Below, piece by piece: positions 17,539 through 27,300 of a DNA stretch of 64,000 nucleotides. The translations under genes were made by a program, and so were the position numbers. How positions within the stretch are numbered: position 1 is the stretch's first letter; each line of letters starts with the position of its first letter. This DNA is from Flavobacterium quisquiliarum (GTDB lineage Bacteria > Bacteroidota > Bacteroidia > Flavobacteriales > Flavobacteriaceae): NCBI RefSeq assembly GCF_019308285.1, contig NZ_WWEM01000043.1, positions 32,016 to 96,015 of the forward strand, written 5' to 3'. The notes under the pieces are model-generated. The model ran no database searches. It had not been told where the DNA came from and saw nothing but the letters and a program-made list of their open reading frames with translations.

Positions 17539-18494
17539 TGGATTCAGAATATACTAGCACCAAAACCTTGCAAGAGGTTTTAAATACATTAGAAATCGAC
17601 CGCAAAAAAATATCCGAAACCTACAAAAGCGCTTATATCTTATTTGGTCTCGCGGGTCTTGTTTTGATCGTTGGTTTCTTGATTCGGTTTCCAACATTGG
17701 CTGTGTTTGGCGCTTTGGTTCCTGCTATCATAGGCATTATAACCTATTACAGAGTAGATGATGATGCCAGAAAATATAAAAACACTTATAAAATCAGTGT
17801 GGTTGGATCTGCTTTAAAAGAGATTAATGAAACATTAACCATTACACCTCAAAGCGGATTACCACATTATGAGTTTGTAAGTTCTGAGCTTTTTACAACC
17901 CGCCCAGATCGTTATAAGACACAGGATTTAGTAAACGGAACAGCTGATAAAACCGCTTTTTGGTTCTCAGAAGTACATGCCGAATACAAAACCGAAACGC
18001 ATACTAAAAACGGAACACGCACAGAATGGCATACCATTTTTAAAGGAATTATTTTTGTTGCCGATTTCAATAAAAACTTTAATGTTTCGACTGTTGTTCG
18101 TCCAAAAAGTTTTGGAGATTCTATTGGTTCCTGGTTTTCTAAGAACGTTTTCAGCTTCGGCAATACCGATTTGGTTCAATTAGAAAATCCTTATTTTGAC
18201 AGTAAATTTGTAACCTATTCCAGAAATCAAATTGAAGCTAGATATATTCTGACACCTGCCATGATGGAAAGAATTCTGGATTTAAACAACAAAACAGAGG
18301 AGACGATTTCGATTTCTTTTATAAATTCTAAAATGTATATTGCTTTTCCGTTGTCTCACAATTACTTTGAAGCACCTATTCATTCTTCACTTTTAGATCC
18401 CGATTTACTTACAGATGATCTTTCAATTGTTCGTTTTATGCAGGATATTGTTCAGGAACTGGATTTGAATACTAGGATTTGGGGGAAGGAGTAA
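17538..18494 (+). CDS. DUF3137 membrane protein
   Basis: The 318-aa product has two membrane helices close together near the N-terminus (about 30-72: AYILFGLAGLVLIVGFLIRF and LAVFGALVPAIIGIITYY), a cytoplasmic region with FVSSELFTTRPDRYKTQDLVNG and a beta-rich C-terminal part with the ENPYFDSKFVTYSRNQIEARY stretch. This matches the DUF3137 family often found next to LemA. Overlap with lemA by 1 bp indicates a shared operon. Function is unknown; a role at the inner membrane together with LemA is inferred. Confidence 0.85.
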   Translation: MDSEYTSTKTLQEVLNTLEIDRKKISETYKSAYILFGLAGLVLIVGFLIRFPTLAVFGALVPAIIGIITYYRVDDDARKYKNTYKISVVGSALKEINETLTITPQSGLPHYEFVSSELFTTRPDRYKTQDLVNGTADKTAFWFSEVHAEYKTETHTKNGTRTEWHTIFKGIIFVADFNKNFNVSTVVRPKSFGDSIGSWFSKNVFSFGNTDLVQLENPYFDSKFVTYSRNQIEARYILTPAMMERILDLNNKTEETISISFINSKMYIAFPLSHNYFEAPIHSSLLDPDLLTDDLSIVRFMQDIVQELDLNTRIWGKE

Positions 18495-18518
18495 TATTCT
18501 AATTTATCTGGAAACAAA

Positions 18519-18995
18519 ATGAAATCAAAATTTTCTTACCGTACCTATCTATATGTTATTTTTACTATTTTCTCCATTGCTGTCGCAATTTCTCTTTTTA
18601 TAAATAGCAAGGAAACATTTGGAGAAGATGTCGTTATGAAGTTATTTTTCATAGGCTCCTTATTACTCTTTACAAACCTTTTCCTTATTTCAGGACTTAT
18701 AAAACGTGTAATTTCGGTAACATTAAGCGAACAAGAAATCAATATCAAAAACTTTTTGTTTAAGGAACGTAAAATCTTTTTTACTGATTTAGATGGATTT
18801 GAAACTACCATAGAAACATCAAGAGCAGGCGATTACGAAGTTTTACTTTTGATAAAAGACAAAAAAATTATACTTCAATTATCGCAATTCCATATTTCGA
18901 ATTATTTTGAATTAAAAGATTTCATTAAAACCAAAACAACAGATTTAGGTTTTATACCATCGAATATTCTAAATGACTTGAAACGTTATTTTTAA
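18519..18995 (+). CDS. Hypothetical membrane protein, 158 aa
   Basis: Two membrane helices (about 11-29 and 43-63) are followed by a ~90-residue cytoplasmic domain with strands such as INIKNFLFKERKIFFTDLDGFE and EVLLLIKDKKIILQLSQF, a pattern like PH-like bacterial domains. It begins 25 bp after the DUF3137 gene, so it is probably in the LemA operon. No named family can be given with confidence. Confidence 0.7.
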   Translation: MKSKFSYRTYLYVIFTIFSIAVAISLFINSKETFGEDVVMKLFFIGSLLLFTNLFLISGLIKRVISVTLSEQEINIKNFLFKERKIFFTDLDGFETTIETSRAGDYEVLLLIKDKKIILQLSQFHISNYFELKDFIKTKTTDLGFIPSNILNDLKRYF

Positions 18996-19081
18996 AATTC
19001 TTAGGTATATAAGATATATATTCACATGATCAACATTATACTAAAAACAAATACTGCTTAATTAATTTTATAAAAAATAGT

Positions 19082-19420
19082 ATGCGAACCGTTTTAGTAT
19101 TTCTTGCTCTTAGCAATATCATAATATCTATAATTATAACTGTAAGGAGTATTTATACTAACAGTTATTTCAGCGAATATTACAATCTAAAAAGTTTAAA
19201 GAATAAAGAACTTTACGTGAATAATGATTTTTTAGTAATAAAAAGAGTCTTTCAGGATACAGGAACTGGCGAGGGAACTAGCCTAGCTTATACCGTTGAA
19301 CGCAAAATTTTAAGCACCAACCTCCCAATAAATCTAAGAGTAAATAAACTAGAATATCTTAAATCGGATTTAGTTAAACAATCTATTTATAAAAGTAAAT
19401 TAACTGGAGATTATTTTTAA
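19082..19420 (+). CDS. Hypothetical membrane protein, 112 aa, probably truncated by an in-frame stop
   Basis: The product starts with a membrane helix (MRTVLVFLALSNIIISIIITV) and continues as a soluble domain ending KLTGDYF at a TAA (19418-19420). The same frame continues open after the stop to 19564 and ends in a second membrane helix, so the ancestral gene was probably about 160 aa with two membrane segments. A single base change (AAA to TAA) would explain the stop. It follows the LemA-DUF3137 group. The family is not recognised. Confidence 0.6.
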   Translation: MRTVLVFLALSNIIISIIITVRSIYTNSYFSEYYNLKSLKNKELYVNNDFLVIKRVFQDTGTGEGTSLAYTVERKILSTNLPINLRVNKLEYLKSDLVKQSIYKSKLTGDYF

Positions 19421-19564
19421 AAGGATGCCCCAAAAGAATATTATGATGTCGAAACTAGATCTTTTTATCTATTTATTTCTTTTAAAATTTATCTTTATAT
19501 ACTAGTCTTTATTGCAGCTTATAAACTTATCATTTACTGGAAAACTCGTAAATACAAGATATAA
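19421..19564 (+). pseudogene. Downstream, in-frame half of the 19082 membrane gene
   Basis: Directly after the TAA at 19418-19420 the frame reads KDAPKEYYDVETRSF, then a membrane helix YLYILVFIAAYKLIIYW and a basic tail KTRKYKI before a TAA at 19562-19564. There is no start codon of its own. It looks like the lost C-terminal half of the upstream protein. Confidence 0.55.
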
Positions 19565-19660
19565 TTTATAATACTATATTGCAGATTTATAAAGATCATT
19601 CAAAGTTAAAAAAAAATAAAATTGGTTTGTTTCTTTACAAGAAATTTCAATAAAAAAACG

Positions 19661-20110
19661 ATGCTAAAAAACATAAAAACTTCATTTATTATTAGTACCA
19701 GCATAATAATACTTTTAACAATATTGGGATGTCTTAGTTCTTATCCTCTTTTGAAAGTATTAGCAATTTTCTTCCTCATTCTGAGTATTTTGATGAATTT
19801 AATTTTATGCTTCATCATTAATTATATCAACAATAAGCTTTCTGTTATAGTTTCTGCTTTACTTTTTATTCTGGCAATTTTAATGCTTTGGACAATCAAA
19901 GTCCATTATTATGAATTTACCAATTATGAAAATTGGCAATTCTATAATTATCAGCCCGTTTTATCTAAAAAATTAGATTTGGTTATTGGTAAAAATGCCT
20001 TAGAACTTGAATACTTTTTATGTATGCTTTTACTTAATTTAGTGTCAAGTTTTATTGGACTTTTGATAACTTACTTTAGAAAGTCGCGTAACGCAATTTT
20101 AGAAGAATAA
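19661..20110 (+). CDS. Hypothetical four-helix membrane protein, 149 aa
   Basis: I chose the ATG at 19661 over the TTG at 19622, since it starts MLKNIKTSFIISTS right before the first membrane helix. Four hydrophobic helices follow (about 8-28, 34-55, 60-83 and 122-143), with a short loop between the last two containing WQFYNYQPVL. No family is recognised. It is next to the split two-helix membrane gene, and could be a functional partner or simply an adjacent small gene. Confidence 0.65.
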   Translation: MLKNIKTSFIISTSIIILLTILGCLSSYPLLKVLAIFFLILSILMNLILCFIINYINNKLSVIVSALLFILAILMLWTIKVHYYEFTNYENWQFYNYQPVLSKKLDLVIGKNALELEYFLCMLLLNLVSSFIGLLITYFRKSRNAILEE

Positions 20111-20245
20111 ATTAGTACTGTAACATATAATGAGAAATGATTTATCATTGTCTTTTATACTAGTAGAACATCACTCACAAAAAACAAATAACTCAAACGC
20201 AACCTTTTGACAAAAAACTCATCTATTTAATAAAAACTATAGAAT

Positions 20246-21115
20246 ATGAGCAAAATTTTAACTTTAAGCATTATTACCTTTCTACTTTTCAGCTGTTCTT
20301 CTGATAATTCAGATGTACAAAAAGAAGAAAAGTTAGATGCTGAACTGGCAAAAGGTCCTAATTCATCAAAAATAAATCTAGCTATTGGAATTAATAACAA
20401 TGCTGATTTAAGTTTAGTTTTTAAAACTTTGAACGAACTAAAATTTGATATTAGGCAAATGCATGGCTTTTTATATCTTTCTAATACTCCTAAAAGCGAT
20501 ATTCCAGATTTAATAGATTTATTAAATACAAAACCTTACATAAACACAGGTGCCTGGCAGGCAACAAACAGCAGTGTTTTTTATCATGCAGAAGAAGGTA
20601 AAACCTATATTGTATGCAGTTTTTTTGAAATGAATGAAAGCAATCAAAAAGATTTCTTAGATTTAATTTCGTCCTTAAAACTAAACCAAAAGGAAAAAGG
20701 CAATCTCTCTTTAAGCATTCCCGAAGGAACACAAACATATTGGAAAACAGAACTAAAAAAATATTCTTTCGTAAAATGGACTGAAACATTTGATCAGGTT
20801 TGTATACGATACGAACAAAGACCTGTAATTTCTGCTGATGTCCCTGCAATAGGAAATGTAAATAAGATAATCCCAATTAAAATAAAATTCAATGTTCTAA
20901 ATGGATGTGGTAGTTTTGATAGTCTCACTGAAACAAACTTAGGAAATACAAAGACCATCAGCATAAAAGCTAAATATGAAGGATGTTTTTGCACCCAGAA
21001 TATTCCAATAATTGAAACTACCTATAATTTTACACCGACAAAAACGGGAATATATCGTTTTAAGTTTTCAAAGGAAAATGGAGAATCTCTAACGTATTCG
21101 ATCAATATCCAATAA
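20246..21115 (+). CDS. Hypothetical lipoprotein, 289 aa
   Basis: The N-terminus has a lipoprotein signal with lipobox LLFSC (Cys17) followed by Ser-Ser-Asp-Asn-Ser, so the protein is anchored in a membrane facing the periplasm or cell surface. The mature part has no repeat or enzyme motif I can name; the C-terminal quarter has paired cysteines in NGCGSF and EGCFCTQN and the beta-strand pattern TKTGIYRFKFSKENGESL seen in Ig-like or bacterial surface domains. It stands alone, converging with the cupin gene. Confidence 0.7.
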   Translation: MSKILTLSIITFLLFSCSSDNSDVQKEEKLDAELAKGPNSSKINLAIGINNNADLSLVFKTLNELKFDIRQMHGFLYLSNTPKSDIPDLIDLLNTKPYINTGAWQATNSSVFYHAEEGKTYIVCSFFEMNESNQKDFLDLISSLKLNQKEKGNLSLSIPEGTQTYWKTELKKYSFVKWTETFDQVCIRYEQRPVISADVPAIGNVNKIIPIKIKFNVLNGCGSFDSLTETNLGNTKTISIKAKYEGCFCTQNIPIIETTYNFTPTKTGIYRFKFSKENGESLTYSINIQ

Positions 21116-21134
21116 TTAAAAACGATACTTGTAT

Positions 21135-21572
21135 CTACCTTAAATCTTTTTTAATTACCAAATACTTTAAATCTGTTTTTCCTGCATTACTAATTCCATG
21201 CTCCGCATTTGGCGGGCAATAAAAACTGGTATTTGGCCCAGCTGTAACTGTTTTTCCGTCAAGATAAAATTCGGCTGTGCCTTCCAGAATATAAAAGAAT
21301 TCTTCTTCAGGATGATGATGCGGCGCGTGGGTAGATTTCCCAGGTTCAACGATACTCATTTTTAAGGTGTTCTCCTGAGTGAAATCTTTATCAGCAAACC
21401 AATATTGATAGCCCACTTTGGTTCTCTTCGCTTTGTCTATTTCAAAATGATTGACACAGTTTTCAATTGTATATTGTGGTGGTGCGGTTTCTTTTTTGGT
21501 TTCCTGAGAAAAGGCAATTTGCTGGAAGAATATAATTGCGAATGTGGTTTTTATGATAGTTGAACTTTTCAT
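21135..21572 (-). CDS. Secreted cupin-domain protein
   Basis: The 145-aa protein has a signal peptide (MKSSTIIKTTFAIIFFQQIAFSQ) and one cupin domain with the first metal motif in HAPHHHPEEEFFYILEG (about 78-94) and the second in CPPNAEHGISNAG (about 118-130). The His/Glu set suggests a metal-binding single cupin, exported to the periplasm. The substrate is not known. It converges with the lipoprotein gene. Confidence 0.85.
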   Translation of the reverse strand: MKSSTIIKTTFAIIFFQQIAFSQETKKETAPPQYTIENCVNHFEIDKAKRTKVGYQYWFADKDFTQENTLKMSIVEPGKSTHAPHHHPEEEFFYILEGTAEFYLDGKTVTAGPNTSFYCPPNAEHGISNAGKTDLKYLVIKKDLR

Positions 21573-22230
21573 TTTTTTTCTTGTAATGTTACGAAAAATA
21601 TTAATACGGGTAATTGCAATGCTGTTTTTATGATAATGAAGAAGTAGAAGTAAAAATGAGTCGTTCCTATGGAACTCTCTCGAGATAACAATTACTCATC
21701 CAACGGATTGAAATCCGTTGCTAAAATATATTTCATTCCTAACGGAATTTTTACGGCAAGAAAGAGCCATAGGCTCGACGCATATTGTAGGGCTGGATTT
21801 TAATCCAGTTATTCAGAATCCCTGCATTTAAAAAAGATCCATGGGATCGAAACATATTTTAGGCGTATTTTAATATGTGCCGTTCCTACGGAACTCTTTC
21901 ATCATGACGATTACTCATTCAACGGATTGAAATCCGTTGCTACAATATATTTCATTCCTAGCGGAATTATTCGGATCAAACTTTGACAAAGTTCTAATGA
22001 AAAAATTTACGTTATCGCCTAGCCCTGATCGAAACGGTATCCTTTTATGTCTCGTTTTTTTCTAACGAGACATAAAAGATATAGTGAAGAGCAGGACAAG
22101 TGGTCTTAAAAACGAAAAAGTTCTGCTCCTTAATAAAATCACACCAAAATAAATCTCAATAAAATAAAGGGTTCTCAAAGCTTTTTGTATTAATCTATGA
22201 CACGATAAGAAAATATTATGATAAAAATAT
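21573..22230. repeat. Repeat-filled spacer upstream of tetR
   Basis: No gene is seen. Two copies of one unit (about 21694-21755 and 21919-21975) each carry the palindrome AACGGATTGAAATCCGTT followed by ATATATTTCATTCCTA and CGGAATT. Other palindromes of the type GGCTGGATTTTAATCCAG (about 21793-21811) and the motif CGTTCCTAYGGAACTC also recur. These are REP-like sequences of the same general kind as at 4857-5033 and 63770. Confidence 0.7.
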
Positions 22231-22260
22231 TTTGAAATTCAAAAATCCGCCATACATTTG
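22231..22260 (+). promoter_or_regulatory. Promoter of tetR
   Basis: A Bacteroidota-type promoter is visible: TTTG (22231-22234) as the -33 box, an 18-nt spacer, and TACATTTG (22253-22260) as the -7 box. The operator palindrome at 22263-22273 lies directly after it, where bound TetR would block transcription. Confidence 0.75.
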
Positions 22261-22262
22261 CC

Positions 22263-22273
22263 TAACAGTGTTA
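22263..22273. promoter_or_regulatory. TetR operator at the tetR promoter
   Basis: The palindrome TAACAGTGTTA lies 2 bp after the -7 box of tetR and 23 bp before its ATG. Four close copies occur downstream of tetR (22909-23118), so this is most likely the regulator's own binding site. Confidence 0.75.
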
Positions 22274-22295
22274 AACGATTTAATACTTGAATACA

Positions 22296-22889
22296 ATGGC
22301 TAGCAAAGATCGAATTTTAAGACAAAAAGAAGAGACAAGGAACAATATCCTTGGCGCTGCTTATGATATCGTAAAAGAAGAAGGCTGGAATGGTTTGAGT
22401 ATGCGTAAAATTGCAGATAGAATCGAATATACTGCTCCTATTATTTATGAATATTTCTCGAATAAAGAAGCAATATTAGAAGAACTGACTGGCAAAGGTT
22501 TTATCAAACTGACTAAAGAACTGCAAATTGCAATTGACAAGTTTGAAAAACCCGAAGATCAATTAGAAGCCATGTGGATGACTTACTGGGACTTCGCTTT
22601 TACCAATACTGAAATGTATCAGTTGATGTTTGGTGTTCAAATGACCTGTTGCGCACAGCGATGTTCGGCTCAAGAGGGACCTTACAAATTATTCACTCAG
22701 GTCATTGCTGAAGTAATGAAAGACAGCAATCCGAGTCAAGATATCATAAAACAAAAGTATTTCACTTTCTTTTCTGTTATTCATGGTTTAATTGCCATCA
22801 ACATCATAAACAAAAGTGATATTTTAGAAACAATAAATGCTCAAATTTTGAAAGATGCCATTGGTGGTATCATCAAATCAATACAATAA
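22296..22889 (+). CDS. TetR/AcrR-family repressor of the adjacent RND efflux operon
   Basis: I chose the ATG at 22296 (MASKDRILRQKEETRNN) rather than the TTG at 22287. The N-terminal helix-turn-helix reads GWNGLSMRKIADRIEYTAPIIYEYFSNKEAIL (about 30-61), standard for the family. The 197-aa length is normal. The ligand domain has an unusual cysteine group, MTCCAQRCS with Cys118, Cys119 and Cys123. The gene sits between a copy of the operator palindrome and an array of four more in front of the AcrA-like gene, so it most likely represses both itself and the efflux operon. Confidence 0.9.
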   Translation: MASKDRILRQKEETRNNILGAAYDIVKEEGWNGLSMRKIADRIEYTAPIIYEYFSNKEAILEELTGKGFIKLTKELQIAIDKFEKPEDQLEAMWMTYWDFAFTNTEMYQLMFGVQMTCCAQRCSAQEGPYKLFTQVIAEVMKDSNPSQDIIKQKYFTFFSVIHGLIAINIINKSDILETINAQILKDAIGGIIKSIQ

Positions 22890-22908
22890 TATTTTTTTCA
22901 ATTTTTAC

Positions 22909-23118
22909 TTAACAGTGTAAAATAATTTAATTTGGATAATGTAAAATCCTTTTTTTTTATAACTTTCACTTAACACTGTTAGAAAATTTAATAGAGATAA
23001 TAAAAACTCTTTTTTTAGACTTTTACTTAACACTGTTAAATATTTTAATACTGATTTAAGAACAATTGAAAAATGATTAAAGTTTGGCAGTTTGCGCACA
23101 TTTACTTAACAATGTTAA
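22909..23118. promoter_or_regulatory. Array of four TetR-type operators in imperfect ~60-bp repeats
   Basis: Copies of the palindrome TTAACANTGTTAA lie at 22909-22920 (degenerate right half), 22970-22981, 23027-23039 and 23106-23118, spaced 61, 57 and 79 bp. Each copy is preceded by a TTTAC- or TTCAC-type element and followed by an AATTTAAT-like stretch, so the whole ~60-bp leader unit has been duplicated. The array lies between tetR and the AcrA-like start at 23208. Confidence 0.8.
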
Positions 23119-23207
23119 ATAATTTAATTCAATTAAATATGAATCCCGAGAATGCCAGAATACCAAAGAATTTTATCCGAGAAAATGTTCAACCAATTAA
23201 AACCACA

Positions 23208-24356
23208 ATGAAAATGAAAAATGTAATTATAACCAGTTTTATTCTGGCCCTAGTACTAAGCAGCTGTGCTGATAAAAATCAGGCACCTACTGCTCCACCT
23301 CCACCGGTTTTACCAGTTTTGGCTATCACAAGTGCCAATACAACAACTGACTCTGAATATCCTGCTGCCATACAAGGAACTGTTGACGTTGAAATTCGTC
23401 CACAGGTAAGCGGTAACCTTGACAGAATTTTTGTTGATGAAGGATCTTACGTAAGCAAAGGACAAACTTTATTTAAAATAAACGAACGTCCGTATCGTGA
23501 GCAGTTAAACAATGCTTTGGCAAGTCTTCACGCAGCTGAAGCGGCTTTGATCAACGCAAATTTAGAAGTTGATAAATTGACACCGCTAGTACAAAACAAA
23601 GTAGTTTCTGATTATCAATTGAAAACGGCTAAAGCTTCTCAAAAAATTGCTGCTGCGAATATCGAACAGGCAAAAGCAATGGTAGGTTCTGCTAAAATTA
23701 ATTTAGGATATACAAACGTAACAGCTCCAGTGAGCGGTTACATCGGAAGATTACCTAAAAAACAAGGAAGTTTAGTTTCGGCTTCTGATGTTGAAGCGCT
23801 TACTACTTTATCTGACGTTCATGAAGTATTTGCTTATTTCTCTTTAGGTGAAACGGATTTCATTCACTTTAAAGAACAATATGCTGGAAATTCATTAGGC
23901 GATAAAATCAAAAAACTACCTCCAGTTACTTTGATTTTAGCAGATAACAGCGCTTATCCAAAAACAGGAAAAATCGATATGGTTGACGGTCAGTTTGATA
24001 AAACTACTGGAGCGATCACGATTAGAGCGACTTTTCCAAATGCAAACGGAATTTTACGTTCTGGAAACACAGGAAGAATCCGTTTAGGATTAAACCACGA
24101 CGATGCGATTTTAGTACCGCAAGCGGCTACAATCGAAATGCAGGATAAAGTTTTTGTTTTCACTGTAGGTAAAGACAACAAAGTAACTAAAATGCCTATT
24201 ACCGTTGTAGGTAAAAGCGGTACCAATTATTTAATTAAAGACGGCGTAAAATCTGGTGATCAAATCGTGATGAGCGGTATTGACAAACTTCAGGATGGAC
24301 AAGCGATTCAGCCAGAAAAATCAACTAAAGTTGCCGAAGTAACTAACAAAAAATAA
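23208..24356 (+). CDS. AcrA-like RND periplasmic adaptor (lipoprotein)
   Basis: The frame is open from an ATG at 23073, but that would put an operator inside the coding region; the ATG at 23208 (MKMKNVIITSFILALVLSSC) gives a clean lipoprotein signal with Cys20 and is the better start. The 382-aa protein has the barrel-sandwich domain (VDVEIRPQVSGNLDRIFVDEGSYVSKGQTLF), a helical hairpin at about 95-155, and a C-terminal barrel with AATIEMQDKVFVFTVGKDNKV. It links the AcrB-like pump (13 bp downstream) with the TolC-like channel at 27857. Confidence 0.9.
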   Translation: MKMKNVIITSFILALVLSSCADKNQAPTAPPPPVLPVLAITSANTTTDSEYPAAIQGTVDVEIRPQVSGNLDRIFVDEGSYVSKGQTLFKINERPYREQLNNALASLHAAEAALINANLEVDKLTPLVQNKVVSDYQLKTAKASQKIAAANIEQAKAMVGSAKINLGYTNVTAPVSGYIGRLPKKQGSLVSASDVEALTTLSDVHEVFAYFSLGETDFIHFKEQYAGNSLGDKIKKLPPVTLILADNSAYPKTGKIDMVDGQFDKTTGAITIRATFPNANGILRSGNTGRIRLGLNHDDAILVPQAATIEMQDKVFVFTVGKDNKVTKMPITVVGKSGTNYLIKDGVKSGDQIVMSGIDKLQDGQAIQPEKSTKVAEVTNKK

Positions 24357-24368
24357 TCAGAAGAAATA

Positions 24369-27300
24369 ATGTTCAAAATATTTATACAAAGACCTGTACT
24401 GGCAACCGTAATTTCCATTTTATTGGTGATTCTGGGAGTATTGGGTTTAACTAAACTGCCTTTACAACAGTTTCCTGATATTGCGCCTCCATCGGTTTTG
24501 GTAACGGCGGTATATCCGGGAGCCAACGCAGAAACGGTTTTACGTTCTGTGGCACCTTCTATCGAAGAATCTATAAATGGTGTAGAAAACATGACTTACA
24601 TGAGTTCTACAGCCAGTAACGACGGTACTTTGGCAATCACCGTTTTCTTTAAACTAGGAACTGATGCCGATCAAGCTGCGGTAAATGTACAAAACAGAGT
24701 TGCACAGGCAACGAGTCAGCTTCCTGCGGAGGTTGTACAGCAAGGTATTGTTACGGCGAAACAACAAAACAGTTTCATCATGGCAATCGGTATGTATACC
24801 GAAGATGAATCAAAATACGATCAGACTTTTGTTGCCAACTATGCACAGATTAATATTATTCCGGAATTAAAACGTATTCCGGGTGTAGGTTCTGCTAGTA
24901 TTTTTGGTGGTGTAAAAGATTACTCTATGCGTGTTTGGTTAAATCCGACACAAATGTCAACTTATAAAGTGACGCCAAGCGAAGTTATGGGCGCGATTCA
25001 AGACAAAAGTTTGGAAGCGGCTCCTGGGAAATTTGGAGAGCGAAGCAAAGAAGTTTTTGAATACGTTATTAAATACAAAGGGAAATTAACTAAACCAGAA
25101 GATTATGAAAATATTGCTATACGTTCTAATGCAGATGGTTCAGTACTTCGCTTAAAAGATGTAGCGCGAGTTGAACTTGGTGCTTACTCTTACAACAGTT
25201 TAACTCGTTTAAATGGTAAAAAAGGAATTGTAATTGGGGTTATTCAGTTAGCTGGATCAAACTCAAATGATATTCAGATTGCCATTAACAAAATGATGGA
25301 AAAAGCTTCTAAAGATTTTCCAAAAGGTATCAAACACAATATTTTCTATAGTACAAAAGTATCTCTTGACCAATCTATCGAACAAGTTGAGCATACATTA
25401 CTAGAAGCTTTTATACTGGTTTTTATTGTGGTATTTATCTTCTTGCAAGATTTTAGATCAACATTAATCCCGGCTATTGCTGTACCTGTAGCAATTTTAG
25501 GAACGTTCTTCTTCATGCAGTTATTCGGATTTTCGATCAACCTTTTAACGCTTTTCGCATTAATTCTGGCGATTGGTATTGTGGTCGATGATGCCATTGT
25601 GGTAGTCGAAGCGGTGCATGCGAAAATGGAGCACAAACGCTTGTCTCCAAAAATCGCAACCCATGAAGCAATGCACGAAATAACGGGTGCTATTATCTCG
25701 ATTACGCTGGTAATGGCTGCTGTATTCCTGCCGGTTGGTTTTATGGAAGGCTCAACAGGAGTTTTCTATCGTCAGTTTGCCTTTACGATGGCAATTGCAA
25801 TTGTAATTTCGGCAGTAAATGCCTTAACATTGAGTCCGGCGCTTGCGGCATTATTTTTAAAAGATAATCACGGAGCACACGATCACAATGAGCCTTATCA
25901 GAAAAAAGGATTTAAAGAAAAATTCTTTACCGCTTTCAATAGCAGTTTTGAATCGTTGACAAATCGTTATGTGGGCGGACTTAAATTCTTAATCAGAAGA
26001 AAATGGTTGAGTTTAGGCGGATTAGCTTTAGTTGTTGTGGCGACTGTTGTAATGGTTAAAACAACTCCTGCAGGGTTTATTCCAACAGAAGACCAAGGAT
26101 TTATTGCGATTGCAGTTAATACGCCTTCTGGAACATCATTAGACGGAACTCAAAAAGTAATGACTGAAGCTGAGAATACTTTAAGAGGTTTAGATGCTTC
26201 AAGATTCGTAACAGCTATTTCAGGTTTCAACTTATTAACGAATTCTACAAGTCCATCTTCAGCAGTTGTTTTCGTATTGCTTAAACCAAACGAAGAACGC
26301 GGTGATGTAAAAAATATAGACGAAATCATGAATCAGGTTCGTGGAAAACTAGGTTCAATTTCTGGCGGAAGTTTCTTCGTATTCAGTTTCCCAACTGTTC
26401 CTGGATTCAGTAACGTTGAGGCTCTAGATTTAGTTCTGCAAGATAAAACAGGAGGAAAACTGGATAAATTCAGTGGTATTTCTCAAAACTTTATCGGAGA
26501 ATTGATGAAACGTCCGGAAATTGCAGTTGCCTTTACTTCTTTCAAAGCCGATTATCCACAATTGCAATTGGAAGTTAACGACGAAAAAGCAAATCAATTG
26601 GGCGTAAATGTAAAAGACATTTTACAAACCATGCAGGCATATTTCGGTAGCGCACAGGCATCTGACTTTAACCGATTTGGTAAATATTACCGAGTAGTTG
26701 TTCAGGCAGATATCGAAGACAGAGCAGATCCAACAGCAATTGACAGAGTTTTTGTAAAAAACAAAACAGGCGAAATGGTGCCCATAAATACTTTAGTAAA
26801 ACTCACTCGTATTTATGGTTCAGAAACCGCTTCACGATACAATTTATTTAACTCAATTTCTATTAATGCGATTCCGAAACCTGGATTTAGTTCTGGAGAT
26901 GCCATTAAAGCAATTGAAGAAGTAGCAGCACAACAATTACCTGCAGGTTACGGGTTTGAATTCTCGGGCCAGACTCGTGAGGAGATTTCTTCTGGAGGGC
27001 AATCGGCTACAATTTTCTTACTGTGTTTGATATTCATTTATTTCCTACTTGCTGCACAGTATGAGAGTTATATCCTTCCTCTAGCGGTTATTTTATCAAT
27101 CCCTGCAGGTATTTTTGGAGTATTCGTTGCTATTGGTTTAACTGGAATTGAAAACAACATTTACGTACAAGTTGCACTTGTCATGTTGATTGGACTTCTT
27201 GCTAAAAATGCCATCTTGATTGTGGAGTTTGCAGTGCAAAAACGAAAATCAGGAATGGCGTTAGTTAAAGCTTCAATCGATGCAGCCAAATTACGTTTGC

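Noticed and set aside
17912..18163. Reverse frames in the DUF3137 gene
   Set aside because: Antisense to a well-supported gene with no domain character.
23073..23207. Longer start of the AcrA-like gene at 23073
   Set aside because: It would contain the fourth operator palindrome and place the lipoprotein signal 45 residues inside the protein.
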